DNA from: Lamellibrachia columna
Taxonomy: Eukaryota > Annelida > Polychaeta > Sabellida > Siboglinidae
Assembly: GCA_963662155.1 (NCBI GenBank)
Contig: OY759262.1
Span: 13,760,782 to 13,824,781 of the forward strand
Reading direction: 5' to 3'
Length of the DNA stretch: 64,000 bases
In this document: piece by piece, positions 32,196-45,975 of the stretch
How positions within the stretch are numbered: position 1 is the first letter of the stretch
Layout: every line of letters starts with the position of its first letter
The notes under the pieces: model-generated
Database searches by the model: none
What the model was told of the DNA's origin: nothing
What the model saw: the letters and a program-made list of their open reading frames with translations, nothing else
Made by a program: the position numbers and the translations under genes

Positions 32196-32497
32196 TTACT
32201 GTAGCCCAACGTGTTTGAAGATTACTTCATTATTACCGCATGGAACTGTTGCCGTTTCTGCAAGGAGATTAAAGTGAATACGCTCTAAGCTACAACCCCC
32301 CTCACACGTCACAGTTGGCTGCTACACAGACCTTGGTACGGTGACTTTGCTGTGTCACTTGGATGTCAGTGCTGACTGGTGAAGCCGTAGTATCAACTGT
32401 TCTCATGTTGGACACGTACTGCACATGGAAGTGTGTATTTTGTTGACCACATAATGTATGTAAACAGTCTTCAAAGTTTTTCTATTGTACTTAATGA

Positions 32498-32503
32498 AAT
32501 AAA
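32498..32503 (+). terminator. Poly(A) signal of PSMA6
   Basis: AATAAA about 300 bases after the stop codon, in a GAAATAAACAG context followed by a TGTGTGTG-rich stretch. Confidence 0.7.
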
Positions 32504-32779
32504 CAGTTTTACAAACTGTCTTGTGTGTGTTATCAGCACCACTATTCAAGTATATTATATGCAGCTGATCATAGAATGTTTGAGGATGTGATTATCAAAG
32601 TACAATGCGAGGCCTAATCTATGACAATACACTCATCAAAAAAGACCTGCAATATTATACCCACTGTTATAGAAAAAGATGTTTAGAGAATCTGCATGTA
32701 CACGTTATCAGTAGGTTGTCAGATTAAGACATCCTTGTGTTCTTATCATGTGTAAGACCACATATTTGGTAGCGGACAT

Positions 32780-33962
32780 GTACCGCACTGGGCTCCCAAT
32801 GTCAATGCAATTGTCCTATCAGCCGTAGCTTGTACTTTCTCGAACATAAAATTGAATAGGGAATCCTTCTTAAACAACTTTGACACTTCACAACATACCC
32901 TGTTCCTAGACATCCTAGCCGACCATGGCTTGACCCAGGTCATTGACTAACCCACCAGGGGAGACAATACTTTAGATCTTTTTGTAATGAATAACCCAAC
33001 GCTTGTCAATAGGACAGATCTTACCAGTTCAGCTCTGTGTTCACCAAAAAGAGCCCCTTAAATCCACCCCCACAAGAAGCTGACCCAATACGACAGTATC
33101 CCCCCTATTTCCAAATTGAATATCACCACAGAAGGCATTCAGAAACTCCTGGAAAATCTAAACCCTAACAAAGCCATGGGACCGGACAGGCTTCACCCCA
33201 GAGTCCTCAAAGAAACAGCCAGAGCAGTTGCTCCTATCCTACAGATGACATTTTCTATATATTGGCCAAGTGGTAAGAAACATGGCAAATGGAGTTCCAT
33301 CCCCAGAAATGTAGTGTACTCCACATAACCAGATCCCGTAACCCGAAATACAAACAATACGCTCTTCATGACCATGTACTCGTAAAGGAGGACAACGCGA
33401 AATATCTTGGTGTGGTCATAAAACACTATCCTGGAATAACCATAAAAATGAGGTCACAAAAAAGCAAATGCATCCTTAGGTTTCCTACGAAGAAATCTCA
33501 AAATTGGCCAAGAAAATTTAAAAACCAGTGCTTATTTCACTTTAGTTTAGGATATGCTGCTGCCATATGGGACCCCTACACACAAACAAAATAGAGATGG
33601 TCCAAAGATGGGCAGCACGGTATGTCTGTAACAACTACAACCGTGAAGGAAGTGTCACCACTATAATCAAACACTTGCACTGGCGCAGCCTCCAACAAAG
33701 GAGAACCGACATCCGCCTTGTCATGTTTTACAAGACATTACATGGCATAGTCGCCCTGGACCTCTTCCCCCAACTTATACCCCTGGTGAGACCCTCCCAA
33801 CACATGCATTCTGAAGCTTTTCAACTCCCCGTAATCACCAAGTAATTCATGCAGTATAGCTTTTTACCCCGTACAATAGCCAATTGGAATAACCTGCCAG
33901 CCAACGCAGCTACAGCAGCAAGTTTGGAGATTTTCAGACAGATTTCCAGCTTGCAACATTAA
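32780..33962 (+). pseudogene. Degenerate LINE ORF2 remnant (L2/CR1-like)
   Basis: Plus-strand fragments read as an endonuclease end (PTRGDNTLDLFVMNNP near 32955), then a jump to reverse transcriptase (ENLNPNKAMGPDRLHPRVLKE at 33155-33215). A large deletion follows, then QKCSVLHITRSRNPK (about 33300), VQRWAARYVCNNYNR (33598-33640) and the FYKTLHGIVALDLFP tail. Most of the palm domain, including the FADD box, is missing. Frames change repeatedly, so it is not functional. Confidence 0.75.
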
Positions 33963-34092
33963 TTGATATTGCATTTTTCACGCTATCAACTTTTCCTCTC
34001 CTCAAATTGCAGTTCTACACGCACACTATCATCTTTTCTCTTTCGTCCAAATAGTTTATTACTTTTTCTTACAGCGCTTTAGCACGTGTGCA

Positions 34093-34218
34093 CACACCGA
34101 GTCTATAAGCCTTGAATAGAGGGTTGACTTGTACCCGGAAGAAGAAGAGTGCACTCACACCGAGTCTATAAGCCTTGAATAGAGGGTTGACTTGTACCCG
34201 GAAGAAGAAGAGTGCACA
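34093..34218. repeat. 63-bp tandem duplication
   Basis: Two nearly identical copies of cacaccgagtctataagccttgaata...aagaagaagagtgcac, back to back. No gene is seen in the surrounding 33963-34930. Confidence 0.95.
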
Positions 34219-34930
34219 CACAAAAGCTGCAGTGACATGTAATTCCTCCATTTATTTGACAACCATATGTCAAGACTTCTATGAATAAGGTAATGTTCCC
34301 AGGAAGCCATTTCATTCACATACCTAGCCATCTGTGCATTGCACTGAGAACATTCACAAATACAGAACTTAACAATCAACCAAAACTTAAAAAAAGAATC
34401 TTTTTGCTTATGGATTTACATGTTAGTCGCATATCATGCTATTAGTACCCATAAGTAACGGATATATTCACAACTTGATGGTAAATGAATATTAACAATG
34501 TATTTAATGACAACCTTCTAATTGTAGACAAGCTTAAGTTCTGGTTCCCTGTATGATATAACTTGCTAATACTGACTACTAAATAATAAAAATATGATGG
34601 AACATATCCCTGCATGATGAACATACTTCTGTTCACCATTGTGCTGAAAATAATCCACCACAACCCTCTAACTCACTTAGATTCAGAATGAAACAAGAAA
34701 CTGGTGAATTACATGACAGATGGCTCCTACCTTTGTGTACATGAAATAACAATAACATTGTGATAAATTGTAATCAATACTACTTGCTACAGCCCATTGT
34801 CGAATGATAATAAGATGTAATGATGGATGGCAGACATGATAGGTCCTAAATCTTTGTGGATCCAGAACAAGCTTGCATGAATTTGACAGTTATTAATTAG
34901 CATATGCTGGAAGTCCGTCTTTTGGCGGTC

Positions 34931-37900
34931 TCAGCGAATCGCAATCAATCCACATTCCATCAACTTCTGTATTTTCGTGGCAACGTCAGGGTTTCTCAAA
35001 TGCCTGAAATGGGGAAAGGCCAGTCAGTTAATTTCATACATTTCCACAATGAACCAACAGCGTGGAAAGAGATTTAACACCAATATATCATACCGTAAAC
35101 CAACAATGAGGTTTAATATACAGAAGAATAATCTTATCCTTTTATATTTGTTTTACTACATTTTCCACTGACACCAACTGTCTTACAGTGTATTACGTGG
35201 ACGTCAGTGTTTAATCACATGCACATCATGATACACATGTGACCGCATAATTTATTCTGTCTAGCACAAGACAATAAGCTTTCATTCAATAATTACCCAA
35301 GAAGTTACAGACAAGCCTGTCACTGGAAACATTGATTATACTACTCGGGAGACACGTAACCATGCTGCAATTAATAATAATTTATTTCTTTGCAATCATG
35401 AAGATTGGATAAAAGTACAGGAAAAAAATATGCATTTGCTAAAATTATATGTGTACATTTTGTTAGAAAATATTTTAAACTAAAAAATATATATGTAAAT
35501 ATATATATCATATCATAAAATTTAATTATCTACCAATATAGAGTCTAATTATCTACCACTGTAGAACCTGGTCATCAATCACTGTAAAACCTGAGTATCT
35601 ACCACTGTAGAACCTGAGTATCTACCACTGTAGAACCTGGTTATCTTCCACTGTAGAACCTGGTTATCTACCACTGTAGAACCTGATTATCTACCACTGT
35701 AGAACCTGATTATCTACCACTGTAGAACCTGATTATCTACCACTGTACAGCCTTATCATGCACCCCCCATTCTTGGCTAACACAGGCACGTCAGCTGGAC
35801 GTCGTTGCTCTACTTACTCCTGCACGGCCTTTGGGTCCTTCTGCATCTGTTGCAGGATCAACTGCATGGCAGGATCAGACAGGATCTGTTGAACCTCAGG
35901 ATCCTGCATGGCGCGCTGGTGCACCATCTCCGGATCATTATGCGACAAGATGCACTTACGGTAGCCCTCGATCGCTTCCTGTAAAAGTCACACACATTCA
36001 TTGGTTGGATGGGGCTGCTTGATGTCCGGGGGGTGGGGGGGGGTCAGTTCATGGGATGATGTTGGGAATATGGCAGAGGAGTGACATAAAACCTTCATTC
36101 CTCAACTTCAATTTTTTTCACTTGTCTCATTTGAGAATAATTTCGTGGAAAACAAATATAACAAACTGTAACTCATGGTGAAAGGATCTAGCAAAATATT
36201 GACCATTCTTTGAATATTTGGTTTGGCAAATGCATCCAATTGGTAAAATTCGAAGTTAATGAGACGAGCGATCATGTGGTTTTGTGACGTCAATGATGAT
36301 ATGGGTTTACATACAGTCAGTGATTTCTATGCAGTGCTTCAGTATAGTTTCACTTGCATTACGAGTGATAGCGATGTAAATTTTCCAGAATAAATAGTTA
36401 AATGTAACGATTTCGAACCACTAGCGGCAAGAATCATCTTCAAATTCAGCTCTTTCAGAGCAGTTTAGAGCCTTTGTCTTGCCATCTCCTAATCCTATGC
36501 CAAGCTTTGTGGAGCTAGGCGTTGAAGATATAGCTAGATTTTGTAATTTGTTATCGTTACATGGACGTAAGAGTAATGTTTGACCACATGACGAAAGTCT
36601 CAATTCAAAAGGAATTTGAATTGAGACTTTGAGCAATAGGAATTGAACGAAAAGGAACTGATCCTCATTTTCTTGATCTAGCCGAAACCCCACCTTCCAG
36701 TCAGTCCATAAACGGCAGACATGTCTTATCAGCTCACACAATGAAACAATAGCAGGCTTTAGCAGCTAGGCCCAGTTAGTAGGGTTGACTCAAAACACAA
36801 ATATGTGCACAATAGAAGCATGCTGTTAATAATTCCAGTTAAGTAGCTGGACATGTGCTAGAAGTCCAGTGTAAATAAGGCAGTACAAATAAGATTGAGT
36901 TTTAGAATATGGAAAGCAGCCTTGGAAGTCTATTTTCTCACCTTAGTGTGACAAATGATTAAAGGACCTGAACAATTTGGTATAAAAGTGGAGTAGATGT
37001 ATTTCCCATTGAGTTAACACTTGTGAGAGAGTATTAAATGCTTTCATTTGTGCTCAACAATGCAACTCATCCTTGCACTCACATTTAGATAACCACAATC
37101 CTGGAAGTCCAGTTGCTCACCTTGTACATTAACTGAGGTGTGATATGTATTAATCACATAAGTTACTGACAGGCTTTGTGTGAATGTGATCACTCGGAAT
37201 GCTTCAAATTGATTGTACATAATTTAAATAGAAATTTTTTTTTTCGGGTTGTTTTTTGTTGAAAGATTTCAGCAGGAATTCGAAAAAAGGAATTGGAACT
37301 GAACGAAAAAGGAATTGACCCCAGCCTTGATGGCATCAACATATCTTCCACTATTGGGAATAATGTTGGCACAACATCCTCTTTCAAAGAGATTTTAGCA
37401 CCAGGATAACCCAAGGCCGTCATCTTCTCTGGTCCAGATCGCAGTCAAGTTTTCTTGAAGTGAGCAAAGCCGACAGAGTTTCGTCTTGAAGTTTGCTTTT
37501 TTAAACAAAGTTGGTTCTGTATGGAACTTAAACCAACTACATGTTACTCAACTTACTACTGTTTGATTTACAATGAAATGCAGCACAATAAAACAACCGT
37601 TATCGCTGTCAACGGTACAGTGAATGAATGGAAAGTCCCCGTCTTGTAGTACTTCCTTGTCATCAATGACGTCATGTCGAAGCTTGCCAATAACCGCAGG
37701 AATAATATGCATAATCGAGTCGGGCCAGTAGAACAGAGTATTATTTGGAATTATTAATTAATTTAATTTTTCTGTGTTGTGGAAATGAAAACATACTACA
37801 AGATGCAATATAATATGATTTCAAGCATCATTGTTTTTATTCCTCTAAACTGTCCACATATTTTAAGACTACCATTACCCAGTTCTTGTTTTACAACTGA

Positions 37901-40278
37901 ATATAGTAAAGTAGAATCGTTTGGGACAGAGCTGCCAAAATTAACTACTGGACACAATACGTACTTGACAGTTCGGGTCCATCTCCACAACTCTCTCGTA
38001 GGCATGTGTGGCTTTGGTGTATTCTTTCATGGCCAAAAGATTAGCTGCCTTCCTCAGGTAGCCTTTCACTGAAACAAACACATCACATTTTATATCAATT
38101 CTATGAAGGAAGCACAATGCTAGAGTAATCAATTTCTAAAGAGAAAATTTACCCATGTAACACCAAAACGAACAATGATCTAATTTGTGTGTTACATGCA
38201 CCATTTATTTATCACACATATAGTTATTATGATTATTAAATTTATTTAGATGATGATGGTTAAGCAGACGTGTTTGTATGTACACGTGCATCACACTGAT
38301 GCGTCATTGAACCAGTCACATCAGAAAAATAAAAGAATTTGTAATATATACCAAACGTGGGGTCAATGTTGATGCAGTCATCGCAGTCACGCAAGGCCAG
38401 ACTAAACTCGGCCAGCTTCGTGTAACAAGCAGCACGGTTACTATAGAGCTTTGGGTCAGAAGGGTTGCGTTTGATTGCCTCTGTGTAGTGGCTGATGGCA
38501 GTTGGGTAGTCACCTACAACAGCCATTAACACGGCCACATTTGAGTAAAATGGATACTGCAATATTGGGTTAATCATATACAATACAAATACATGTTCTT
38601 CATGCTTTTATTTGGTTTGCTGTACTTAATCATGACTAGGGTAGTCGTTATTCCTTAGTTCAACATTTTTATTTTATTTTACTTTATGCCTTGTTGGCAA
38701 TGATTTAAAAAAAATTAAATGTTCTCGAAAATAAATGTTGACAATATATTTTGTCAATGTATGCAAAGTGTGATTTCAGATACGTACACCATACCACACT
38801 GTTACATGGGTAGAACTACATGTAAAACTATCCTCATCAATATAAATATCAACACTGCATTAAACGGACAGGATATAATTTCATAAAACACCTCTGTGGT
38901 AGACAGTTGGGAAATTAAATGAACAGAGTTATGTTCTCACTTGAGGCCAGGTTGTTGGCAGTTACAGAACTCAACCACTCACCTTTCTTGAACGCTGTGT
39001 TTCCCATTTCTTTTTCTTGAAGAGCCTTTTCTGGGTCGAGATAGTCAAGTTTGTCTTTTTCCTTGATGCTCCGTTCCATCTATAATATTGACCACAGGGT
39101 ATGACACTGTAATTTGTCAAACACTAGACTATACTGCGGACACAAATTACAAACTTTTACATTAAATGAATCTAGGACTACAGGCAACTCCCAGTCAAAA
39201 ATATGGTTAAATCAGGTTAGATGACACTGCCAGAAATAGGGATGTATGTGAGGTATTGAAGGTTTTGGCATGGCAGCTGTAGCTTGAATCGACAATGGCA
39301 CAGATTTTTATCCAGCGAGCATGCAACGGACATATGTTGGGATATTTTTTTCTGTGGCTGTAATCTGATGGCCTGTCATGTTCTGACTGACAAGATGATT
39401 TTTTTATCTGGTCAGGAACTGGCTGCAGCTTATCTATGCTTTATCTCAGGATAAAATGGGGTAAAGATGAAGTAACTGTGTATTGCCAAACCTGTTGTGT
39501 CTTCTTGACTATTTCTGGATCCCTGTGTTCTGCTAGAGATTTGTTGTAGAACAGCAAGGCCTCTTTCAGTTCATCCTTCTTCACGTACGCATTCGCTATC
39601 CGTGCCAGAGCTCTGTCAGCAGAACACCACATTCCCAGGTGCAGTGAACATGAAGTTTGGGGGTCACAGTCAAGTGGAAAAGGTTTATAGTGTGCATTCA
39701 AATGCACTGAAAATGTCACTGCTGCATTTACATTTACACAGATACATTTGCTAACAAGTCTGACAGAAACCACTAACTGTGAAACCTGGTTGTAACCACA
39801 ATAGCATGCACAATCACGACTTACTTGGCAATGTGTTTAAAATCAGCCCGATGTTCTCTGCCAATTTTGACAGCCTCTTGGGCCTCCTCGATGCATTTGT
39901 CATAGTTACCCTGCTCAAAGTACACGGCTGCAAGAAATAGCAATAGATGTGTCAATTTATGTCAGTGCAAACAAGATAAATTAACACACGCCTATCTGTC
40001 TCAATATGCATATGTGGACACTGCTGCTAAAGAACAAGTGGTGTTTTTTCTGAGGAAAAGACACGTTCTCGGGAACCATAGTGTGTAATGTTACCTCATG
40101 TATAATATGAGCCCTGCCTCATCGATATCTTTATATTGAATTAATACTAACCTGCCCTGTTATTCCTGTAGACAATTGAAGTTGGGTCTTTATCTATGGC
40201 TACACTGTAGTGTTTCAAAGCTATCTCAAAGTCCTTCTTCTTGTATGCAGCGTTGCCCAACTCCTTCTCTTGCAGAGC
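34931..40278 (-). CDS. STIP1: Stress-induced phosphoprotein 1 (Hop/STI1), TPR2A-TPR2B-DP2 part
   Basis: Minus-strand exons in order: 40278-40152, 39927-39825, 39612-39492, 39079-38983, 38513-38352, 38068-37965, 35978-35818 and 35003-34931. Borders and phases agree, and the sum is 948 nt. The translation begins [20 protein letters not shown] and shows two TPR arrays ([20 protein letters not shown], then [18 protein letters not shown] and [14 protein letters not shown]). It ends with the DP2 region [18 protein letters not shown] and the terminal [14 protein letters not shown]. Hop links Hsp70 and Hsp90. The usual N-terminal TPR1-DP1 module is not found upstream. A short first exon at 43138-43161 (MGEASKAL, followed by gtaaat, phase 0) would give a 323-residue protein, close to the short STI-1 of C. 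elegans. The true first exon is uncertain. Confidence 0.9.
35528..35752. repeat. 23-bp minisatellite in the STIP1 last intron
   Basis: About ten copies of a unit like TATCTACCACTGTAGAACCTGAT, the outer copies diverged. Confidence 0.95.
36594..36630. repeat. Perfect 16-bp inverted repeat (hairpin)
   Basis: Arms AAAGTCTCAATTCAAA and TTTGAATTGAGACTTT are separated by AGGAA. It lies in a STIP1 intron among GGAATTGA-containing repeat debris (36640-36665, 37270-37320). Confidence 0.9.
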
Positions 40279-40476
40279 CTGTCAACACACATGGTAGGAC
40301 ATGTCACAATGCAAGCAGTAAGTGCATAAGTTGGGTCTTTATCTATGGCTACACTGTAGTGTTTCAAAGCTATCTCAAAGTCCTTCTTCTTGTATGCAGC
40401 GTTGCCCAACTCCTTCTCTTGCAGAGCCTGTCAACACACATGGTAGGACGTCACAATGCAAGCAGTAAGTGCATAA
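40181..40476. repeat. Tandem duplication (~149 bp) covering part of a STIP1 exon
   Basis: 40181-40329 and 40330-40476 are almost identical, differing by a 2-nt deletion. Copy A contains the exon's 5' 98 bases and its 3' splice site. Copy B repeats these but lacks the exon's 3' end and donor site, so copy B is a pseudo-exon upstream of the real one. Confidence 0.95.
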
Positions 40477-41610
40477 GAATGCCAAACCAAAATGGAGCGA
40501 TGACCCATTTCATTATTTTCATGATATCATAAAGGTAGGATATTCAGAGTTGGATTATTTTTGAAGAACTCCTCCCTCAAGATTTTTCTTTTTCTATTCT
40601 GTTACATTTATTCTCACAAGTTCATTTCCTACTGATTTCCATGGCAACTTGGTAGTTTTCAAAATATGCTTACATTTGTCTATATCTATGCAACTTGAGT
40701 CTGCGTCTTTCCTTGTACAGTTTCTTGGTGTGCCCCATGAGGCTAGACAATACACGCAGTCAGGGTTGGCAAGTTTCTGACGAGACAGTAAATACCATAG
40801 TATTTACCACCTTGTCAGAAATACCTTTCTGATGTATATAAAACATAAGAAACTATCAGAAAATAAAAAAGATGTGCCGTTTTATTTAATGTGTAGACTG
40901 TGATTTAAAATGAATATATTAATGCATTATTATCCTGTCACCATTCATTTGCAAGTACAACTTTGACTCTGTGTATTATTGTGTTCAAATTGGCTTGATT
41001 TGTTAGCACATAGTAATGATTACATAAATAATTGTGGCACCATGGTTTCACTAGGCAGCTAGCTTTTAAAACAACAGGTGTCAGTGGCAATTGGAAAACC
41101 ATGAAGGAAACTGGCTGGGGTGTAAGTGCTTACCAGCAATAACATTGGAGAGGACATCAGTGCATAAAGCGCTAATAACAGCTGAATTGTTGGGTAGAGA
41201 TTGTGAAATTGACATGAAATGGTAACTTGTGAATACATTAGCAACTCTGACTCAGAGCAGGACTATTAATTAATTAATGTGTTAACTGACAATGTTAACT
41301 AAAATAAAATCTTATGTATCATTACTGATGATTTTGTTGTTCTTTTTATGCATGAATACTGTATATAATTTGTCTATTCAATAAGTCATATCATTAGCAG
41401 TAGCACACATAAATCCATAAGAGAGATTAGATACTGACAGTATCTGGCGTCAGAAACCTGTCAGAAAGTAGTTTCTGACATTGCCTCGTGACTGTCGTCA
41501 GAAATACTTTTCTGACTGTCAGAAACCCAACCCTGACATGCACGTACTGAAGAATTGTTTGCGGTCAATATGCTATCTCTAAAATAATACTCAGAAAGTT
41601 TCTATCAGGT

Positions 41611-41730
41611 CTACTGTTACACATCTCTCTTCCATTAATACAGGGTGTATACAGCATTATGATCTGTAGTCTACTGTTACACATCTCTCTTCCATTAATA
41701 CAGGGTGTATACAGCATTATGATCTGTAGC
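41611..41730. repeat. 60-bp tandem duplication
   Basis: Two copies of ctactgttacacatctctcttccattaatacagggtgtatacagcattatgatctgtag; only the final base context differs. Confidence 0.95.
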
Positions 41731-42125
41731 CTCCCTTCATATGTTTTATGTTTGAGTGAAATTAAGTGTGTGGACTAATATGGCAGCTGCCCTTTTTCAG
41801 TATGTTAACTTTAATGTCTTTGATCATGAAGCAAACAAGATGAAGGTGGCTGAGTTCAATGACTTTCGATGGACTACAAAATGGTGGCACCAATTATTGA
41901 CATTGCTAACATTGCCTAGCAATAGTAAATCCTACTCTAATTAAAAAAATATGAGATACGTGCCACGACTTAACAAACTGTTAAATTTGTTATCTTAATT
42001 TTAAAATTCATATATCGAAGTGTGTGGCTGATTTAGAAAGTATTGACACATTTACATTTCCTTTTTAGGGCCATATTATAACATGCAAAAATTATATATC
42101 ATCAAAATGTTCATTGACGCACTGG

Positions 42126-42723
42126 CTATTCGCAGAGCAGCTCAGTGAATAACGGCCAAACTTTTTTCTTATTCGCACAGCAGAAATCAACCAATCACAG
42201 TGCACCATTTCCTTGCGCATGTGCAAAATGCAGTTTGAGCATCATGGTCTTTCGTTCACATTGGGGTTTTCAGACAATTGCCTCGGCTCTAGGCATGACA
42301 TATTTTATTGCTTTTTTGAACATATGGAATTCTTTCTAGACTACACTAGATGAATATTCGAAGGCTGAACACATTCAATTCTGTTGTGACTGTGAACAAG
42401 TTGCTGACATCCTAAAATTAAATATGCTTACATTAATAAAATACTGTCCTGGTTGTTCACTACATTGTTGCCTTGTGTTCATTCATATCTATACTATATG
42501 TATAATATATACTATTCCCTGTACCACACTGTGGCAGGGGTGCCAACCTCCCTCTATATAGTGCTAAAAAAGCATGGTTCACGTAACAGAAAATAAAAAG
42601 CATGTGCAGAATGACTGTCGTCTTTGTAATGAGTCCTCCTACGATAATCGTCCGTAATTCGCAGAGCTGCTCTGCGAATAAGAAAAGTTTTGGCCGTTAT
42701 TCGTAGAGCCGCTCTGCGGATAG
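42126..42723. mobile_element. MITE-like element with nested palindromes
   Basis: The left end CTATTCGCAGAGCAGCTCAGTGAATAACGGCC matches the complement of the right end (...TTCGTAGAGCCGCTCTGCGGATAG). Each end contains a smaller palindrome of the TTCGCAGAGC-GCTCTGCGAA type. No coding potential. Confidence 0.65.
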
Positions 42724-44251
42724 TCTCTGCCTTAGTTTTTTTTTAATTACGACGTACGTTTACATTCTGAACACATTGACGGGCCGCCCCACATTGACAT
42801 TCATTACAAACGCACCAGTGACATGGTCTATTATTTTACGGCAATCTTAACGGTTCCCAGCGAACGGAATTGCATAACTCTTAATTTTACATAATATACT
42901 AAACCATAATGTGACCTGTTGTCATTTATGTTACAACGGTTGTACTGGTTCGACATTTTCAACATAACTCGCTCGTTAGCGTTGTCATGCTACAAGTGAA
43001 CGATAACAGGGAACTTAAGAAAATACATTACTTACGCCGTTTACATAATTTTTGATAACGTTTCAATAGTTACGAAATCATAAACCGAACCATGCCGATT
43101 TGACAAGTATTGCCAATGAATCCGAATGAATATTTACCAGCGCTTTTGAAGCCTCCCCCATCTCAAAATCTCTGGTAGAAATGTCTAGAAGTGGCACAGG
43201 TGCACGCTGGGAAAAGTCACCACGTTAATTTGCTAAGGGGCGCAACATGTCCTGTTACCCGTTTTGTTGGCTCTCAGCTCACCATATGACGCCACTTTAG
43301 CAACACAGCCAGTACAATTTGAGAAAAACACCCGTTCTGGCAATACTCAGCAAGACCGAGGACTTTCTTGTCGCACACAATTCACTGTGAATGCGTCACA
43401 TATTTGAGCACAATGTTTTAACTTCGTTCGCTATGTTCGTTATCGGCTTAAGGCAGGGTGACATTAACAAGAAACTGAATAAATTAGTCACCTGCATTAC
43501 AATAAGAGTTATAGTCTGCGAATATACAAGGATCTACTCGATATCTCACACGAGCCTATTTTCAGAATAAAGTAGTGAAGAAAAAAAACTCAACGGCGTG
43601 CCAATTTGTTGGCATATGCACATAGGGGTCTATTTTAAGTTTCACGATTTTGCAAACGTCAGGCATAGGCACATTATGAATAACATTGCCACGTTTTATT
43701 ATCACTCGAAACTACCGCAGCTGTAAGCTACTATGTTAGACCATGTGACAGAACACTTAAACTCAATTAAAGTTCTCGATGAATAGGCATATAATAAAAG
43801 TGAGAGAGGGAATGTTTGTGCGTGCGTGTGCAAAACGTATATATGCGTACGTGCGTGCGTGCGTGCGTGTACAAATGTGAGTTTGTAATAAACTGCTCTG
43901 TTTCACACAGAGTAACCCGCAAATTAAGCTCACAAATGTTTAAATCTAAGAAATAAACTAATTGCCTTTTACAGGGAAACGACCATCGGTATAAAATGAA
44001 ATTTCAGTTTTATGGAAAATGGTTACATTTTTACCAATCAAAGTGTCCTAACACGACCTCGCCCTCGATGTAAATATATAAAAATTGCTGTAGCAAAGAG
44101 AATGCATGACTAATTTTATAGGCCTACTAAGTAGGGAAACTATATGATGGTAAGGTTAGACAGAGGGTCAGAAGGATTGGGGGGGGGCGGTGAAAGGTTA
44201 GGGCTATACCCCTAGTATTGTAAAACGTGCCCTGAAAATAAATACCGCTTC
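42724..44251. other. No gene recognised apart from a possible STIP1 first exon
   Basis: The minus strand at 43161-43138 offers ATG GGG GAG ... CTG followed by gtaaat, which is in phase with the first confirmed STIP1 exon. A (CGTG)n run lies at 43840-43870. The rest is unassigned. Confidence 0.3.
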
Positions 44252-44458
<207 letters not shown>

Positions 44459-45699
44459 ACCAACTTTACACCCCCACACACCAAACGTTGCTTGTACAAC
44501 GACCACTGCCACCAACATACCGGCCACTCGCACACGCGTGGGCAGTGTAATAAAAAATATGTTGTACACACGCCATACTCATCGCCCACTGATTAAACCC
44601 CTACACTTGAATAACAGCGACTGAAGCAACTCAATAAATGGTTGTCTCGTTGTGCAGCGTCCTTCAGCATCGATTACATTCAACAACGTTGAAATAATGA
44701 ATTCACCAACATAACTTAGCAGATCTTACTTCCTTGTTAGGCTTTCCACCACATTACGACTAGTTATGTTTAATAGTCATGCCCATACAATACAGTCTAT
44801 TACAATACGCAACACGAAATGCCTGGTTCCCCCCCGAATCAGATTGTTGCGGTGGTGTTAATGATATATATGAAACAGTGTCGTTTCTGAAAACCCAGTC
44901 ATTATTTGGCGGATTTCATTAAATACTGAATAATATATTAAAACAAAATAGGCGTTCGCACTTAGAATAGATACGATAAAACATAAGAAGCAATGCTATC
45001 TACAGATAAGTAATCAAGTACATTACAGTCGTGCACAAAGGTCGTGTCAAATTTACGAGATAATAAAACTTATTCTTCAGACAAGACCGGTAAAAGAGCG
45101 AAACCTATTCACAGAAAACGCAAAGACGTCTCGTGACCCATATTGTTGGTTTGTGGTGAATGAATCACTTACTACATCCAAGCAATTTGCAACAGCCACA
45201 TTAAAACTGTTCCAGTGCCAAGAAAGATAACCGGCCTTTTTATTCCCGGAAATTGTGTACCTCATTTCATGATTATTTGGGGAAAATTTTCCTTTTTGCT
45301 GTAATAAACACAATTGTCTGATGTGAGAACCAGTTTCAGTTTTCGAAAAGTATTAATGTTAAAACTTCGGAACGGAAATTCAAGGGATTCATAAATTATA
45401 ACAAAACCAGTCATACCATATGACTATGCGTCTAGGTTAGTACCATGACAATTTTTTTTTACGATTTAGCACTTCACCGCCGATGTTCACGTTGCCCTTC
45501 AAAAAGATCACTACCCAGGCCTGTCCTCGGGGTTTTGAAAGGGGAAGGGGGTTGCGATGATTTCTGAAAATATTAGTTAAAACAAATTCTCCCCAAAACG
45601 AGGGGTTCGTTCGAATCCCCCGAACGCCCAATGAGGACGGACATGCCACCATTTAATCTCCTCAAGGACTGAAATTACCATGAATGCACAAAGTGTTGT

Positions 45700-45975
45700 T
45701 TTATGTAACGACTGCACGTCATAGATATCGAATGTTCCGACGCATTCTTTTCAGAAGAAACCGTTGCCATGCACCCAATCCTAGATCTCATTCAAGCTCA
45801 AAGCGGGACCACGCCTATTTTAAGATATATCGATATAGGTCTGTTGTCACACAATAGTCAGTTGGTGACTCAGTACACGGCTTAACAACCGGTATTGTCA
45901 CGTTGTCACTTGATACGTCAAACAACACTCCCCGTCCCACATGTTAAGATCGACTACCGGCTTCCGTTGTGTCTA
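45700..45975 (+). repeat. Dispersed repeat, copy 1
   Basis: It shares ordered blocks with 46715-46985: the 'gaccacgcctatttt' block, then 'aacaatagt', 'acaaccgg', 'gtcaaac'. A family of diverged copies with no coding capacity. Confidence 0.6.
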
